From an uncultured Blautia sp. (GTDB lineage: Bacteria > Bacillota > Clostridia > Lachnospirales > Lachnospiraceae): a DNA stretch of 44,389 bases. The notes beneath the pieces were generated by a model, which was given only the letters and a program-made list of their open reading frames with translations, searched no databases and was not told the origin of the DNA. The DNA is taken from positions 1-44,389 of the forward strand of contig UQJE01000013.1 of the NCBI GenBank assembly GCA_900541345.1, written 5' to 3'. A program made the translations under genes and the position numbers. Shown one piece after another: positions 23,825 through 32,453 of the stretch; within the stretch, counting starts at the first letter, position 1; every line of letters begins with the position of its first letter.

Positions 23825-24727
23825 ATGGCAGAGACGATGAAAGATTACGAAGCAGAACTGGAGGCTTCCTTTAAAAAAATTGAAGAGGGTGATATTCTTA
23901 CTGGAACAGTAATCAGTGCGGACGAAAAAGAAGTAATTCTCGATTTAAAATATTATGCAGAAGGAATCATTCCGGCAGAGGAATACAGCAGAGAACCCGG
24001 GGTCTGTATTAAAGATGAAGTTCACGTGGGAGACGAGGTTTCTGCTACTGTTATCAGAAGAGATGACGGACATGGAAACATTCTGCTTTCCAGAGTCTCA
24101 GCAGCTGATGTACTTGCATGGGATAAGCTTCAGGAACTAAAAGAATCAAAAGAGGTTCTTGATGTTGTAGTAAAAGGTGTGGTAAATGGCGGTGTTGTTG
24201 CTTATGTGGAAGGAGTAAGAGGCTTTATTCCTGCGTCAAAGCTTTCTCTTCAGTATGTGGAGGATACAAACGAGTATTTGAACCGTCCGATTCAGGTTCA
24301 GGTATTTGATGTAGAGAAAGAAGAAAAACGTCTGATCCTTTCTGCAAGAGAGATTTTAAGAGAAAAAGCAGAGGAAGAAAGAAAAAATAAAGTTTCCAAT
24401 CTGGAGATCGGATTGATTACAGAGGGAACTGTAGAGAGTTTACAGACATACGGAGCGTTTGTAAATCTTGGAAACGGACTTTCCGGGCTTGTTCATATTT
24501 CACAGATTTGTGAAAAGAGAATTAAAAAGCCTTCAGAGGTGCTTTCTGTCGGTGATAAGGTAAAAGTAAAGGTAACGGGAATTAAAGATGGAAAAATCAG
24601 CCTCAGTATTAAAGAGGCATCAGATATGATGGCAAAGGAAATTGAGGAAGAGGTTGTGGAACTGCCGGATTCCGGAGAGGAAGCAACTACGTCACTGGGC
24701 TCTCTTTTTGCCAATATTAAATTATAA
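23825..24727 (+). CDS. S1 RNA-binding domain protein (ribosomal protein S1-like)
   Basis: This 300-residue protein has three S1 (OB-fold) domains. The first (about 15-85) contains LTGTVISADEKEVILDLKYYAEGIIPAEEY. The second (about 95-175) contains GVVNGGVVAYVEGVRGFIPASKLS. The third (about 195-270) contains EGTVESLQTYGAFVNLGNGLSGLVHISQI. Such short S1-like proteins replace full-length RpsA in many Firmicutes and probably aid mRNA binding. I start at ATG 23825, nine bases after AGGAG; a TTG three codons earlier overlaps that site. Confidence 0.92.
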   Translation: MAETMKDYEAELEASFKKIEEGDILTGTVISADEKEVILDLKYYAEGIIPAEEYSREPGVCIKDEVHVGDEVSATVIRRDDGHGNILLSRVSAADVLAWDKLQELKESKEVLDVVVKGVVNGGVVAYVEGVRGFIPASKLSLQYVEDTNEYLNRPIQVQVFDVEKEEKRLILSAREILREKAEEERKNKVSNLEIGLITEGTVESLQTYGAFVNLGNGLSGLVHISQICEKRIKKPSEVLSVGDKVKVKVTGIKDGKISLSIKEASDMMAKEIEEEVVELPDSGEEATTSLGSLFANIKL

Positions 24728-24751
24728 TAAAAGAAAAAAGGAGGGCTGCGA

Positions 24752-26422
24752 ATGCGCAATCAGGAAAGAATATTCGTGATCGGGCACAAGAACCCGGATA
24801 CGGATTCCATATGCTCTGCCATTGCTTATGCAGATATTAAAAACAGAACCACACAAAGTGGAAAATATATTCCGAAAAGAGCGGGACAGATTAACGAGGA
24901 AACTCAGTTTGTTCTGAACCGTTTTGGAGTTCACCCTCCGGGATATATTACAAATATCGGTACGCAGGTAAAAGATATGGACATACGCATGAGTCCTGAG
25001 GCAGATAAAAGTATGTCCTTGAAAAATGCCTGGGAAATGATGCAGCAGAACAGCATTGTTTCCCTGCCAATAAGGGATAAGGACGGGAAGCTGGAGGGGC
25101 TTATTACCATCGGAGATATTGCAAAAACCTATATGGATAAGACAGACAGCTATCTTCTCTCCACTGCGAGAACGCAGTACAGGCGTATTGCGGAAACCAT
25201 AGAAGGAACTGTGATAGAGGGAAATGAACATGCCTATTTTGTGAAAGGCAAGGTTCTTGTGGCAACTGCAAATCCGGAAATGATGAAAACTTATATAGAG
25301 GAAGACGATATGGTAATCATGGGCGACCGTGAAGAAGACCATCTCGAGGCGATTAATCAGAATGTAAGCTGTATTATTGTAGGGCTTGGAATCCAGGTAA
25401 CAGAAAAAGTCATTAAGCTTGCACATGAAAAAAACATCGTAATTATTATGTCACACTATGACACGTTTACCATTGCAAGGCTGATCAACCAGAGTATTCC
25501 AATCCGGTATGTTATGAAAACAGATAATCTTGTGACATTCAGCACAGAAGATTACACAGATGATATTCAGGATGTAATGATTAAAAACCGTCATCGTGCG
25601 TTTCCTGTTATTGATAAAAGAGGAAGATGTATCGGAACGATCTCAAGACGGAACTTTCTTGATATGCACAGAAAGAAAGTAATTCTTGTAGACCATAATG
25701 AGAAGGATCAGGCAGTGGAAAATATCGAAAAAGCGGAAATTCTTGAGATTATTGACCACCATAAACTGGGCTCTCTTGAGACAATGAAGCCGATTTCTTT
25801 CCGCAATCAGCCGGTGGGATGTACAGGAACGATTATGTATCAGCTTTACGGGGAACAGAGACTTGAGATTCCGCAGACGATTGCAGGGCTTCTCTGCGCA
25901 GCTATTATTTCTGATACACTTATGTTCCGTTCTCCGACTTGTACTCTTCAGGATAAAATGGCAGCAGGAGCACTGGCTTTAATTGCAGATATTGACATTG
26001 AGGATTTTGCGAGAGAAATGTTCAAAGCAGGAAGCAACTTAAAAGATAAGGCTCCGGAGGAAATTTTCTATCAGGATTATAAGAAGTTTATTGCAGAAGG
26101 TGAAATTACATTTGGGGTTGGACAGATAAGCTCAATGGACAGTGAGGAGCTTCTTGAGATAAAAGAAAAACTGCTGCCCTTCCTTGTAAGCGAATGCGGA
26201 CGCCACAATATTTCAAGAGTGTATTTTATGCTGACAAATATTATGGACGAATCCACAGAGCTTCTTTACTATGGGGACGGAAGCAGAGAGATGGCAGAGC
26301 TCGCTTTTCATCAGGCGCCTGAGGACGGAACCTTCCACCTGAAAGGCGTAGTTTCAAGAAAGAAACAGCTGATTCCGGCAATGATGGAAGCAGCGCAGAT
26401 TCTGCAGAGTGATTTTGCATAA
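24752..26422 (+). CDS. Manganese-dependent inorganic pyrophosphatase with CBS-DRTGG domains
   Basis: This 556-residue family II (DHH) pyrophosphatase hydrolyses PPi to phosphate. The catalytic part is split: VIGHKNPDTDSICSAIAYA (9-27), then the DHH half with LVDHNE and IIDHHKLG, and the C-terminal DHHA2 domain. Between about 70 and 305 lies a regulatory insert, CBS-DRTGG-CBS, which in characterised homologues binds AMP/ADP (inhibiting) or diadenosine polyphosphates (activating). Ribosome binding site AAGGAGGG is six bases upstream. It follows the S1 gene closely and probably shares its transcript. Confidence 0.94.
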   Translation: MRNQERIFVIGHKNPDTDSICSAIAYADIKNRTTQSGKYIPKRAGQINEETQFVLNRFGVHPPGYITNIGTQVKDMDIRMSPEADKSMSLKNAWEMMQQNSIVSLPIRDKDGKLEGLITIGDIAKTYMDKTDSYLLSTARTQYRRIAETIEGTVIEGNEHAYFVKGKVLVATANPEMMKTYIEEDDMVIMGDREEDHLEAINQNVSCIIVGLGIQVTEKVIKLAHEKNIVIIMSHYDTFTIARLINQSIPIRYVMKTDNLVTFSTEDYTDDIQDVMIKNRHRAFPVIDKRGRCIGTISRRNFLDMHRKKVILVDHNEKDQAVENIEKAEILEIIDHHKLGSLETMKPISFRNQPVGCTGTIMYQLYGEQRLEIPQTIAGLLCAAIISDTLMFRSPTCTLQDKMAAGALALIADIDIEDFAREMFKAGSNLKDKAPEEIFYQDYKKFIAEGEITFGVGQISSMDSEELLEIKEKLLPFLVSECGRHNISRVYFMLTNIMDESTELLYYGDGSREMAELAFHQAPEDGTFHLKGVVSRKKQLIPAMMEAAQILQSDFA

Positions 26423-26438
26423 GGAACAGGAGAAAAAG

Positions 26439-27029
26439 ATGTCAAAACAGACATGGAAGCCGGGAAATATGCTGTATCCCCTTCCGGCAGTAATGGTAAG
26501 CGTAACAGATGGGGAAGGAAAGGATAATATTATTACAGTGGCATGGGCGGGAACCGTATGTACAAACCCGCCTATGGTATCCATTTCTGTCCGCCCCTCA
26601 CGTTATTCTTATGATATGATAAAAAAAACAGGGGAATTTGTAATCAATCTTACAACGGAAAAGCTTGCGTTTGCCACAGATTACTGTGGTGTACGTTCCG
26701 GAAGAGACGTTGACAAGTTTAAAGAGATGAATCTTACAAAAGAGAAGGCGGAGTTTGTCTCAGCTCCGATGATAAAGGAATCGCCTGTATGTATTGAATG
26801 CAGGGTGAAAGAAATCAGGGAGCTTGGCTCCCATCACATGTTTTTGGCAGATGTTCTTGCCGTTCATGCAGAAGAGGAGTTTATGGACCACAATAAAAAA
26901 TTCCATTTAAACGATGCGCGTCTTCTTGTATATTCTCATGGAGAGTACCTGGCAACAGGAAAAAGGTTGGGAACATTTGGATACAGCGTGAAGAAAAAAA
27001 ATAAAAAAGCAAAGAAGTCCGGAAAATAG
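26439..27029 (+). CDS. Flavin reductase family protein (FMN-binding split barrel)
   Basis: This 196-residue protein of the flavin reductase-like / flavoredoxin group has the FMN-binding core MLYPLPAVMVSVTDGEGKDNIITVAWAGTVCTNPPMVSISVRPSRYSYDMI and GEFVINLTTE. It likely binds FMN and moves electrons in an unknown reaction. The Lys-rich tail (KKKNKKAKKSGK) is not part of the fold. I start at ATG 26439, preceded by CAGGAG; an in-frame ATG ten codons earlier lies inside the pyrophosphatase gene. Confidence 0.9.
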   Translation: MSKQTWKPGNMLYPLPAVMVSVTDGEGKDNIITVAWAGTVCTNPPMVSISVRPSRYSYDMIKKTGEFVINLTTEKLAFATDYCGVRSGRDVDKFKEMNLTKEKAEFVSAPMIKESPVCIECRVKEIRELGSHHMFLADVLAVHAEEEFMDHNKKFHLNDARLLVYSHGEYLATGKRLGTFGYSVKKKNKKAKKSGK

Positions 27030-27037
27030 CGCCGGGA

Positions 27038-27066
27038 TTGCGGTTTTCTGCAAAATGTGTTAAAAT
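27038..27066 (+). promoter_or_regulatory. Promoter of the shikimate-kinase-like gene
   Basis: TTGCGG (27038-27043), a 17-bp spacer and TAAAAT (27061-27066), about 30 bases before the start codon. Confidence 0.65.
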
Positions 27067-27092
27067 ACAAAAGAAAAAAGGACAAAAATCAG

Positions 27093-27608
27093 ATGAATAA
27101 TATAACATTGATAGGAATGCCCGGAGTTGGAAAAAGCACACTTGGAGTTGTCCTTGCCAAGATTCTGGGATACCAGTTTTTAGATTCGGATCTTCTCATA
27201 CAGAAGCAGGAAAAGAGAAAACTTTCCTGTATTATAGAGGAAGATGGAATCGAAGGATTTAAAAAAATTGAAAACAGAGTAAATGCGTCCATTGAAGTGC
27301 AGGATACCGTAATTGCCACAGGAGGAAGCGTTGTTTACTGTGATGAGGCAATGCGTCATCTGAAATCTGTGGGAAAAGTAGTATATCTTAAGCTGTCGTA
27401 TCAGGCCATCAGAAAACGCCTTGGAAACTTAAAAGGCAGAGGTGTTGTGCTGGAGGAAGGACAGACGCTTCTCGATTTATATGAGGAGAGAGTTCCGCTT
27501 TATGAGAAGTATGCAGATATTGTGGTAGATGAAGAAGGAAGGAGTCTGGAAGAGGGAATCCGGGCTGTTCTGGATGCTCTCGGGAAAGAGGGAATCCAGG
27601 GTTTATAA
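27093..27608 (+). CDS. Shikimate-kinase-like P-loop kinase
   Basis: This 171-residue protein has the shikimate kinase fold: Walker A GMPGVGKST (8-16), DSD (31-33), ATGGS (75-79), and ERVPLYEKYADIVVD near the end. Two substrate-site residues differ from classical AroK. Arg in F-R is Lys57, and the third Gly of GGG is Ser79. It may still phosphorylate shikimate or may act on another small alcohol. No other aromatic pathway gene is nearby. I start at ATG 27093; an earlier in-frame ATG lacks a ribosome binding site and lies at the -10 region. Confidence 0.8.
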   Translation: MNNITLIGMPGVGKSTLGVVLAKILGYQFLDSDLLIQKQEKRKLSCIIEEDGIEGFKKIENRVNASIEVQDTVIATGGSVVYCDEAMRHLKSVGKVVYLKLSYQAIRKRLGNLKGRGVVLEEGQTLLDLYEERVPLYEKYADIVVDEEGRSLEEGIRAVLDALGKEGIQGL

Positions 27609-27617
27609 ATATTTTTG

Positions 27618-27645
27618 TTTACAAATTGAGATTTTATGATATAAT
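27618..27645 (+). promoter_or_regulatory. murA promoter
   Basis: TTTACA (27618-27623), a 16-bp spacer and TATAAT (27640-27645), leaving a leader of about 80 bases before murA. Confidence 0.65.
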
Positions 27646-27732
27646 ATAAAATTGACTTTCGAAAAGACAGAAGAAAATTGTAAATCCGATAAATCCTTTC
27701 TGCTCGTGGAGCGAAAAAAATAGAGGTGTGTT

Positions 27733-29025
27733 ATGGAACAGTATATAATCAAAGGTGGAAATCCGCTTGTTGGCGAAGTGGATATTGCAGGAGCGAAAAA
27801 TGCAGCTCTGGCAATTCTTGCGGCGGCAATCATGACGGATGAGACAATCCTTATTGAGAATCTGCCTGACGTAAGAGATATAAATGTTTTGCTTGAGGCA
27901 ATCTCCGGAATTGGAGCTCAGGTGGAGCGTATCAATAAATCAACTGTTAAAATTAATGGTTCAACAATCAGCGACATAAGCGTGGATTATGAATATATCA
28001 AAAAAATCCGTGCTTCCTACTATCTTCTGGGAGCATTGCTTGGAAAATATAAACATGCGGAAGTTCCGCTGCCGGGAGGCTGCAACATTGGAAGCCGTCC
28101 TATTGACCAGCATTTAAAAGGATTCCGTGCTCTTGGAGCAAATGTGGATATTTTTCATGGAGCGATTGTGGCAAAGGCTGACAATCTTCATGGCAGCCAT
28201 ATTTTCCTTGATGTGGTTTCAGTTGGTGCTACGATCAATATTATGATGGCTGCATCACTTGCACCGGGAAGAACAATCATTGAAAATGCAGCGAGAGAGC
28301 CGCATGTAGTAGATGTCGCAAACTTCCTGAACAGTATGGGAGCTAATATCAAGGGTGCCGGAACAGATGTGATTCGTATCAAAGGCGTTGAGAAGCTTCA
28401 TAAAACAGAATATTCTATTATTCCGGATCAGATTGAAGCAGGAACCTTTATGTTTGCAGCTGCAGCAACAGGCGGAGATATTACCGTTCGAAATGTTATT
28501 CCGAAGCATCTTGAGGCAACGACTGCGAAGCTTGAAGAAATCGGTTGTGAAGTAGAAGAATTTGATGATGCGGTACGTGTTCGTGCAGGAAAAGAGCTTC
28601 GCCGTACAAATGTAAAGACACTTCCATATCCCGGTTATCCTACGGATATGCAGCCGCAGATTGCTGTTACTTTGGCATTGGCAGAGGGAACAAGTATTGT
28701 AACGGAGAGTATTTTTGAAAACCGCTTTAAATATGCAGATGAGCTTTCCAGAATGGGAGCAAATATTAAGGTGGAAGGAAATACGGCAATAATCGACGGT
28801 GTGAAGAAGCTGACAGGAGCAAGAGTCAGCGCGCCGGATCTTCGTGCAGGAGCAGCGCTTGTAATTGCTGGACTTGCAGCGGAAGGCTTCACAATCGTAG
28901 ACGATATTGTATATATCCAGAGAGGCTACGAGAATTTTGAAGAGAAACTGAGAAGTCTCGGAGCAGAAATTGAAAAAGTGTCAAACGAGAAGGAAATTAC
29001 AAAATTCCGTCTTCGTGTTGGCTGA
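27733..29025 (+). CDS. murA: UDP-N-acetylglucosamine 1-carboxyvinyltransferase
   Basis: This 430-residue enzyme makes the first committed step of peptidoglycan synthesis, adding enolpyruvate from PEP to UDP-GlcNAc. The catalytic Lys22 lies in AGAKNAAL, and the active-site Cys117 in LPGGCNIGSRPID is present, so the enzyme should be fosfomycin-sensitive in principle. Many Firmicutes have two MurA paralogues; which one this is cannot be told. Ribosome binding site AGAGGTG precedes the ATG. Confidence 0.96.
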   Translation: MEQYIIKGGNPLVGEVDIAGAKNAALAILAAAIMTDETILIENLPDVRDINVLLEAISGIGAQVERINKSTVKINGSTISDISVDYEYIKKIRASYYLLGALLGKYKHAEVPLPGGCNIGSRPIDQHLKGFRALGANVDIFHGAIVAKADNLHGSHIFLDVVSVGATINIMMAASLAPGRTIIENAAREPHVVDVANFLNSMGANIKGAGTDVIRIKGVEKLHKTEYSIIPDQIEAGTFMFAAAATGGDITVRNVIPKHLEATTAKLEEIGCEVEEFDDAVRVRAGKELRRTNVKTLPYPGYPTDMQPQIAVTLALAEGTSIVTESIFENRFKYADELSRMGANIKVEGNTAIIDGVKKLTGARVSAPDLRAGAALVIAGLAAEGFTIVDDIVYIQRGYENFEEKLRSLGAEIEKVSNEKEITKFRLRVG

Positions 29026-29044
29026 GATGATATTAGAAAAATAG

Positions 29045-29195
29045 CCTTTTATTCAGAGTGGTGGAGGTACAAAGGACCCGGGAAGCCACGGCAACCCCTG
29101 AGAAAGCAGGAAGGTGCCAGCCTGAGCGAGTAATCGAACAATAAGAGGATTGTTTATGAAACTTTGAACAGTCCGATTATTCGGGCTGTTTTTTT
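29045..29195 (+). promoter_or_regulatory. SAM-I (S-box) riboswitch controlling metK
   Basis: The core GTGGAGG...GGACCCGGGAAGCC.CGGCAACC...GGTGCCA matches the S-box consensus. P1 is CCTTTTATT (29045-29053) with AATAAGAGG (29130-29138). The terminator stem is AACAGTCCGA (29167-29176) and TCGGGCTGTT (29181-29190) with a T-run to 29195. An antiterminator is visible: 29130-29144 can pair with 29167-29181. Binding of SAM should stabilise P1, free the terminator and stop metK transcription. Confidence 0.95.
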
Positions 29196-29245
29196 GATAT
29201 AAATGTTACTAGCAAATCAATATTACAAATACTAAAGGAGAAAAA

Positions 29246-30424
29246 ATGGAGAAAATTTTATTTACTTCAGAATCAGTAACAGAGGGACATCCGGACAAAA
29301 TGTGCGACGCTATTTCCGACGCCATTCTTGACGCATTAATTGAGCAGGATCCGATGAGCCGTGTAGCATGTGAAACAGCAACAACAACAGGTCTTGTGCT
29401 TGTTATGGGAGAGATTACAACAAAAGCCTATGTAGATATTCAGAAAATCGTAAGAGATACGGTACGTGAAATCGGCTACACAAGAGGAAAATACGGCTTT
29501 GACGCAGATACATGTGGAGTAATTACTGCCATTGATGAGCAGTCAGCAGATATTGCTCTCGGAGTAGATAAAGCTCTGGAGGCAAAAATGGGAGAAGAAG
29601 AAATTGATGCTATCGGAGCAGGAGATCAGGGAATCCAGTTCGGCTATGCTTCCAATGAGACAGAAGAGTATATGCCTTATGCAATCAATATGGCTCATAA
29701 GCTTGCTTACCAGCTCACAAAGGTTCGTAAGGACGGAACACTTTCCTACCTTCGTCCGGACGGAAAAACACAGGTAACAGTAGAGTACAATGAAGAGGGA
29801 AAACCATTCCGTATTGACGCGGTAGTATGCTCCACTCAGCACGATCCGGATGTGACACAGGAACAGATTCATGAGGATATTAAAAAATATGTTTTTGATG
29901 AAATCATCCCGGCAGACATGGTAGATGAAAATACAAAATATTTCATCAATCCGACTGGCCGTTTCGTAATTGGCGGACCTCACGGTGACAGCGGTCTTAC
30001 AGGACGTAAGATTATTGTAGACAGCTATGGCGGATACGGACGTCACGGCGGCGGTGCTTTCTCCGGAAAAGACTGTACAAAAGTTGACCGTTCAGCAGCT
30101 TACGCAGCACGTTATGTTGCGAAAAACATTGTGGCAGCAGGACTTGCAGACAAATGTGAAATCCAGCTTTCCTATGCGATTGGTGTGGCACATCCTACAT
30201 CTATCAATGTAGAAACATTTGGAACAGGAAAACTTCCTGAGACAAAACTTGTGGAAATTGTTCGTGAGAACTTTGATCTTCGTCCGGCAGGAATTATTAA
30301 AATGCTCGATCTCCGCCGTCCGATTTACAAACAGACAGCAGCGTACGGCCACTTCGGACGTACAGATGTAGATCTTCCGTGGGAGCATCTTGACAAAGTG
30401 GAAGATCTGAAAAAATACTTATAA
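29246..30424 (+). CDS. metK: S-adenosylmethionine synthetase
   Basis: This 392-residue enzyme joins methionine and ATP to make SAM. Signature motifs are GHPDKMCD (near residue 14), GAGDQGIQFGYA (about 125) and GGGAFSGKD (about 270). It is controlled by the SAM-I riboswitch in its leader, giving feedback by its product, and has a terminator after it. The SAM supply serves methyltransferases such as the RsmG, RsmA, RsmI and TrmN6-like proteins in this window. Confidence 0.98.
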   Translation: MEKILFTSESVTEGHPDKMCDAISDAILDALIEQDPMSRVACETATTTGLVLVMGEITTKAYVDIQKIVRDTVREIGYTRGKYGFDADTCGVITAIDEQSADIALGVDKALEAKMGEEEIDAIGAGDQGIQFGYASNETEEYMPYAINMAHKLAYQLTKVRKDGTLSYLRPDGKTQVTVEYNEEGKPFRIDAVVCSTQHDPDVTQEQIHEDIKKYVFDEIIPADMVDENTKYFINPTGRFVIGGPHGDSGLTGRKIIVDSYGGYGRHGGGAFSGKDCTKVDRSAAYAARYVAKNIVAAGLADKCEIQLSYAIGVAHPTSINVETFGTGKLPETKLVEIVRENFDLRPAGIIKMLDLRRPIYKQTAAYGHFGRTDVDLPWEHLDKVEDLKKYL

Positions 30425-30437
30425 GAAAAATAACGGG

Positions 30438-30470
30438 AATGAGCCGGCATTTATGCGGGCTCATTTTTTC
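30438..30470 (+). terminator. metK terminator
   Basis: AATGAGCC (30439-30446) pairs with GGCTCATT (30458-30465), followed by a T-run, 14 bases after the metK stop. Confidence 0.92.
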
Positions 30471-30534
30471 CATTCAGACGTTTTTTGCAGCGCGCTTTGT
30501 TAATAGAAAATTTAGAGATGAATGGTTTTGTTTA

Positions 30535-30543
30535 TGATATAAT
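30535..30543 (+). promoter_or_regulatory. Promoter of the two-component operon
   Basis: An extended -10, TGATATAAT, lies 41 bases before the kinase start. No clear -35 was found. Confidence 0.5.
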
Positions 30544-30583
30544 GTCAAATAAGAACAGAAATCAAAACAGAACGGAGAACAGA

Positions 30584-31738
30584 ATGAAACTGAAAACAAG
30601 AATTATCGTAGGGTTTGTTATGATTATACTGGTTCCTCTGCTCCTGTTTGCAGCAACCTTGTATGGTTTCGGGTATTCACAGGCAAACAGGGCATCCGAA
30701 CGGGAGGAAGCTGCCTTGTCTGAGGGTACTTATGAGCTTTCTATAGCTGAGGTTTCAGATGGAGTCATGCAGATACGCGTAATGACGAAAGATTTGTTTT
30801 TGACAGCTTCCATTATCCTTGTATGTACTGCCCTGTCTGTAGGTCTTTGGATTTACAGAAGCATTGCAGCTCCGCTTTTGAAACTGAAAAAAGCTACCAG
30901 AAATATTAAAGAGGGAAATTTGGACTTTGTCCTCGATGTGGAGGGAAATGATGAATTTGCAGAGCTTTTTCAGGATTTCGAAGATATGCGTATCCGGCTG
31001 AAGGAGTCGGCAGAGGAAAAGATTATTCTGGATAAAGAGAACAAAGAGCTTATCAGTAATATTTCCCACGATCTGAAAACTCCAATCACAGCAGTAAAGG
31101 GATATGTGGAAGGAATTATGGATGGCGTTGCAGACACACCGGAGAAGATGGAACGATATGTAAAAACCATTTATAATAAAACAAATGAGATGGATCACCT
31201 TATAAATGAGCTTACTTTCTATTCCAAGATAGATACAAACCGCATTCCCTATACATTCAGTAAGCTGAATGTGGAGGATTATTTCGGAGACTGTGCGGAG
31301 GAGATAGGGCTTGAACTTGAGACACGAGGGATTGAGCTTGTATATGCCAATTATGTGGAAGGCGATGTGCAGGTAATTGCAGATGGAGAACAGATTCGCC
31401 GTGTCATTCATAATATTATCGGGAATGCCATTAAGTATATGGACAAGCCAAAAGGGATTATTCAGATTCGTGTAAAAGATGTGGGTGATTTTATCCAGAT
31501 TGAAATTGAAGATAACGGAAAAGGAATCGGGGCAAAGGACATAGCGTATATTTTTGATCGTTTTTACCGCACAGATGTATCCAGAAATTCTTCAAAAGGG
31601 GGAAGTGGAATCGGTCTTTCCATTGTGAAGAAAATTATGGAAGATCACGGCGGAAAAGTATGGGCAACAAGCCGGCTGGGTATAGGAACGATTATGTATT
31701 TTGTCCTCAGAAAATATCAGGAGGGACCTGTAAAATGA
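30584..31738 (+). CDS. Sensor histidine kinase
   Basis: This 384-residue membrane kinase has helix 1 (about 7-28), a short outside loop of about 45 residues, helix 2 (about 71-91) and a HAMP domain (about 92-145). The HisKA box SNISHDLKTPITAVKGY carries His162, and the ATPase domain has HNIIGNAIKY (N box), EDNGKGIG and GGSGIGLSIVKKI. The short sensor loop suggests sensing at or near the membrane. I start at ATG 30584 after CGGAGA; an upstream in-frame start overlaps the promoter. The stop overlaps the regulator start by four bases (ATGA). Signal unknown. Confidence 0.93.
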   Translation: MKLKTRIIVGFVMIILVPLLLFAATLYGFGYSQANRASEREEAALSEGTYELSIAEVSDGVMQIRVMTKDLFLTASIILVCTALSVGLWIYRSIAAPLLKLKKATRNIKEGNLDFVLDVEGNDEFAELFQDFEDMRIRLKESAEEKIILDKENKELISNISHDLKTPITAVKGYVEGIMDGVADTPEKMERYVKTIYNKTNEMDHLINELTFYSKIDTNRIPYTFSKLNVEDYFGDCAEEIGLELETRGIELVYANYVEGDVQVIADGEQIRRVIHNIIGNAIKYMDKPKGIIQIRVKDVGDFIQIEIEDNGKGIGAKDIAYIFDRFYRTDVSRNSSKGGSGIGLSIVKKIMEDHGGKVWATSRLGIGTIMYFVLRKYQEGPVK

Positions 31739-32424
31739 GTAAAATATTGATAGTAGAAGACGAGGAGGCAATTGCTGACCTTGAGAAAGATTATCTGGAG
31801 CTTTCAGGATTTGATGTAGAGATTGCAAACAGAGGAGATTTAGGACTTGCAAAAGCATTAAATGAGGAATTTGATTTGATCATTCTGGACTTGATGCTTC
31901 CTGAGGTGGACGGCTTTGACATTTGCCGTCAGGTTCGTCAGGTAAAAAACACACCGATTATTATGGTTTCTGCCAAAAAAGATGATATTGATAAGATAAG
32001 GGGTCTTGGACTTGGCGCAGATGACTATATGACAAAGCCGTTCAGCCCGAGCGAGCTCGTGGCGAGAGTAAAGGCACATATGGAGCGTTATAATCGTCTC
32101 ATTGGTTCTAATGTACAGAAAAATGACGTAATAGAAATCAGAGGTATCAAAATTGATAAAACAGCAAGACGCGTATGGGTAAACGGAGAGGAGACTGCCT
32201 TTACAACAAAGGAGTATGACCTTCTTACCTTCCTTGCAGAAAATCCAAACAGAGTATTTACAAAAGAGGAGCTGTTCCGGGAAATCTGGGATATGGAATC
32301 TGTGGGAGATATTGCCACAGTTACGGTTCATATTAAGAAAATCCGGGAAAAAATTGAATTTAACACGGCCAAGCCGCAGTATATTGAAACAATATGGGGA
32401 GTTGGATACAGATTTAAAGTATAA
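31735..32424 (+). CDS. OmpR/PhoB-family response regulator
   Basis: This 229-residue regulator has a receiver domain with the acidic pair E8/D9, phospho-acceptor Asp52 (LIILDLMLP) and Lys in MTKPFSPSEL. A C-terminal winged helix (about 130-229) contains LTFLAENPNRVFTKEELFREIWD and VTVHIKKIREKIE. It is translationally coupled to the kinase upstream. Its targets are not visible in this window. Confidence 0.95.
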   Translation: MSKILIVEDEEAIADLEKDYLELSGFDVEIANRGDLGLAKALNEEFDLIILDLMLPEVDGFDICRQVRQVKNTPIIMVSAKKDDIDKIRGLGLGADDYMTKPFSPSELVARVKAHMERYNRLIGSNVQKNDVIEIRGIKIDKTARRVWVNGEETAFTTKEYDLLTFLAENPNRVFTKEELFREIWDMESVGDIATVTVHIKKIREKIEFNTAKPQYIETIWGVGYRFKV

Positions 32425-32453
32425 TTTATAAAGAAAGTGGGAGCAGCAGAATT

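Noticed and set aside
24722..25426. 234-codon frame antisense to the pyrophosphatase gene
   Set aside because: The opposite strand encodes a clearly conserved DHH/CBS protein; the antisense frame has no start signals or known motifs.
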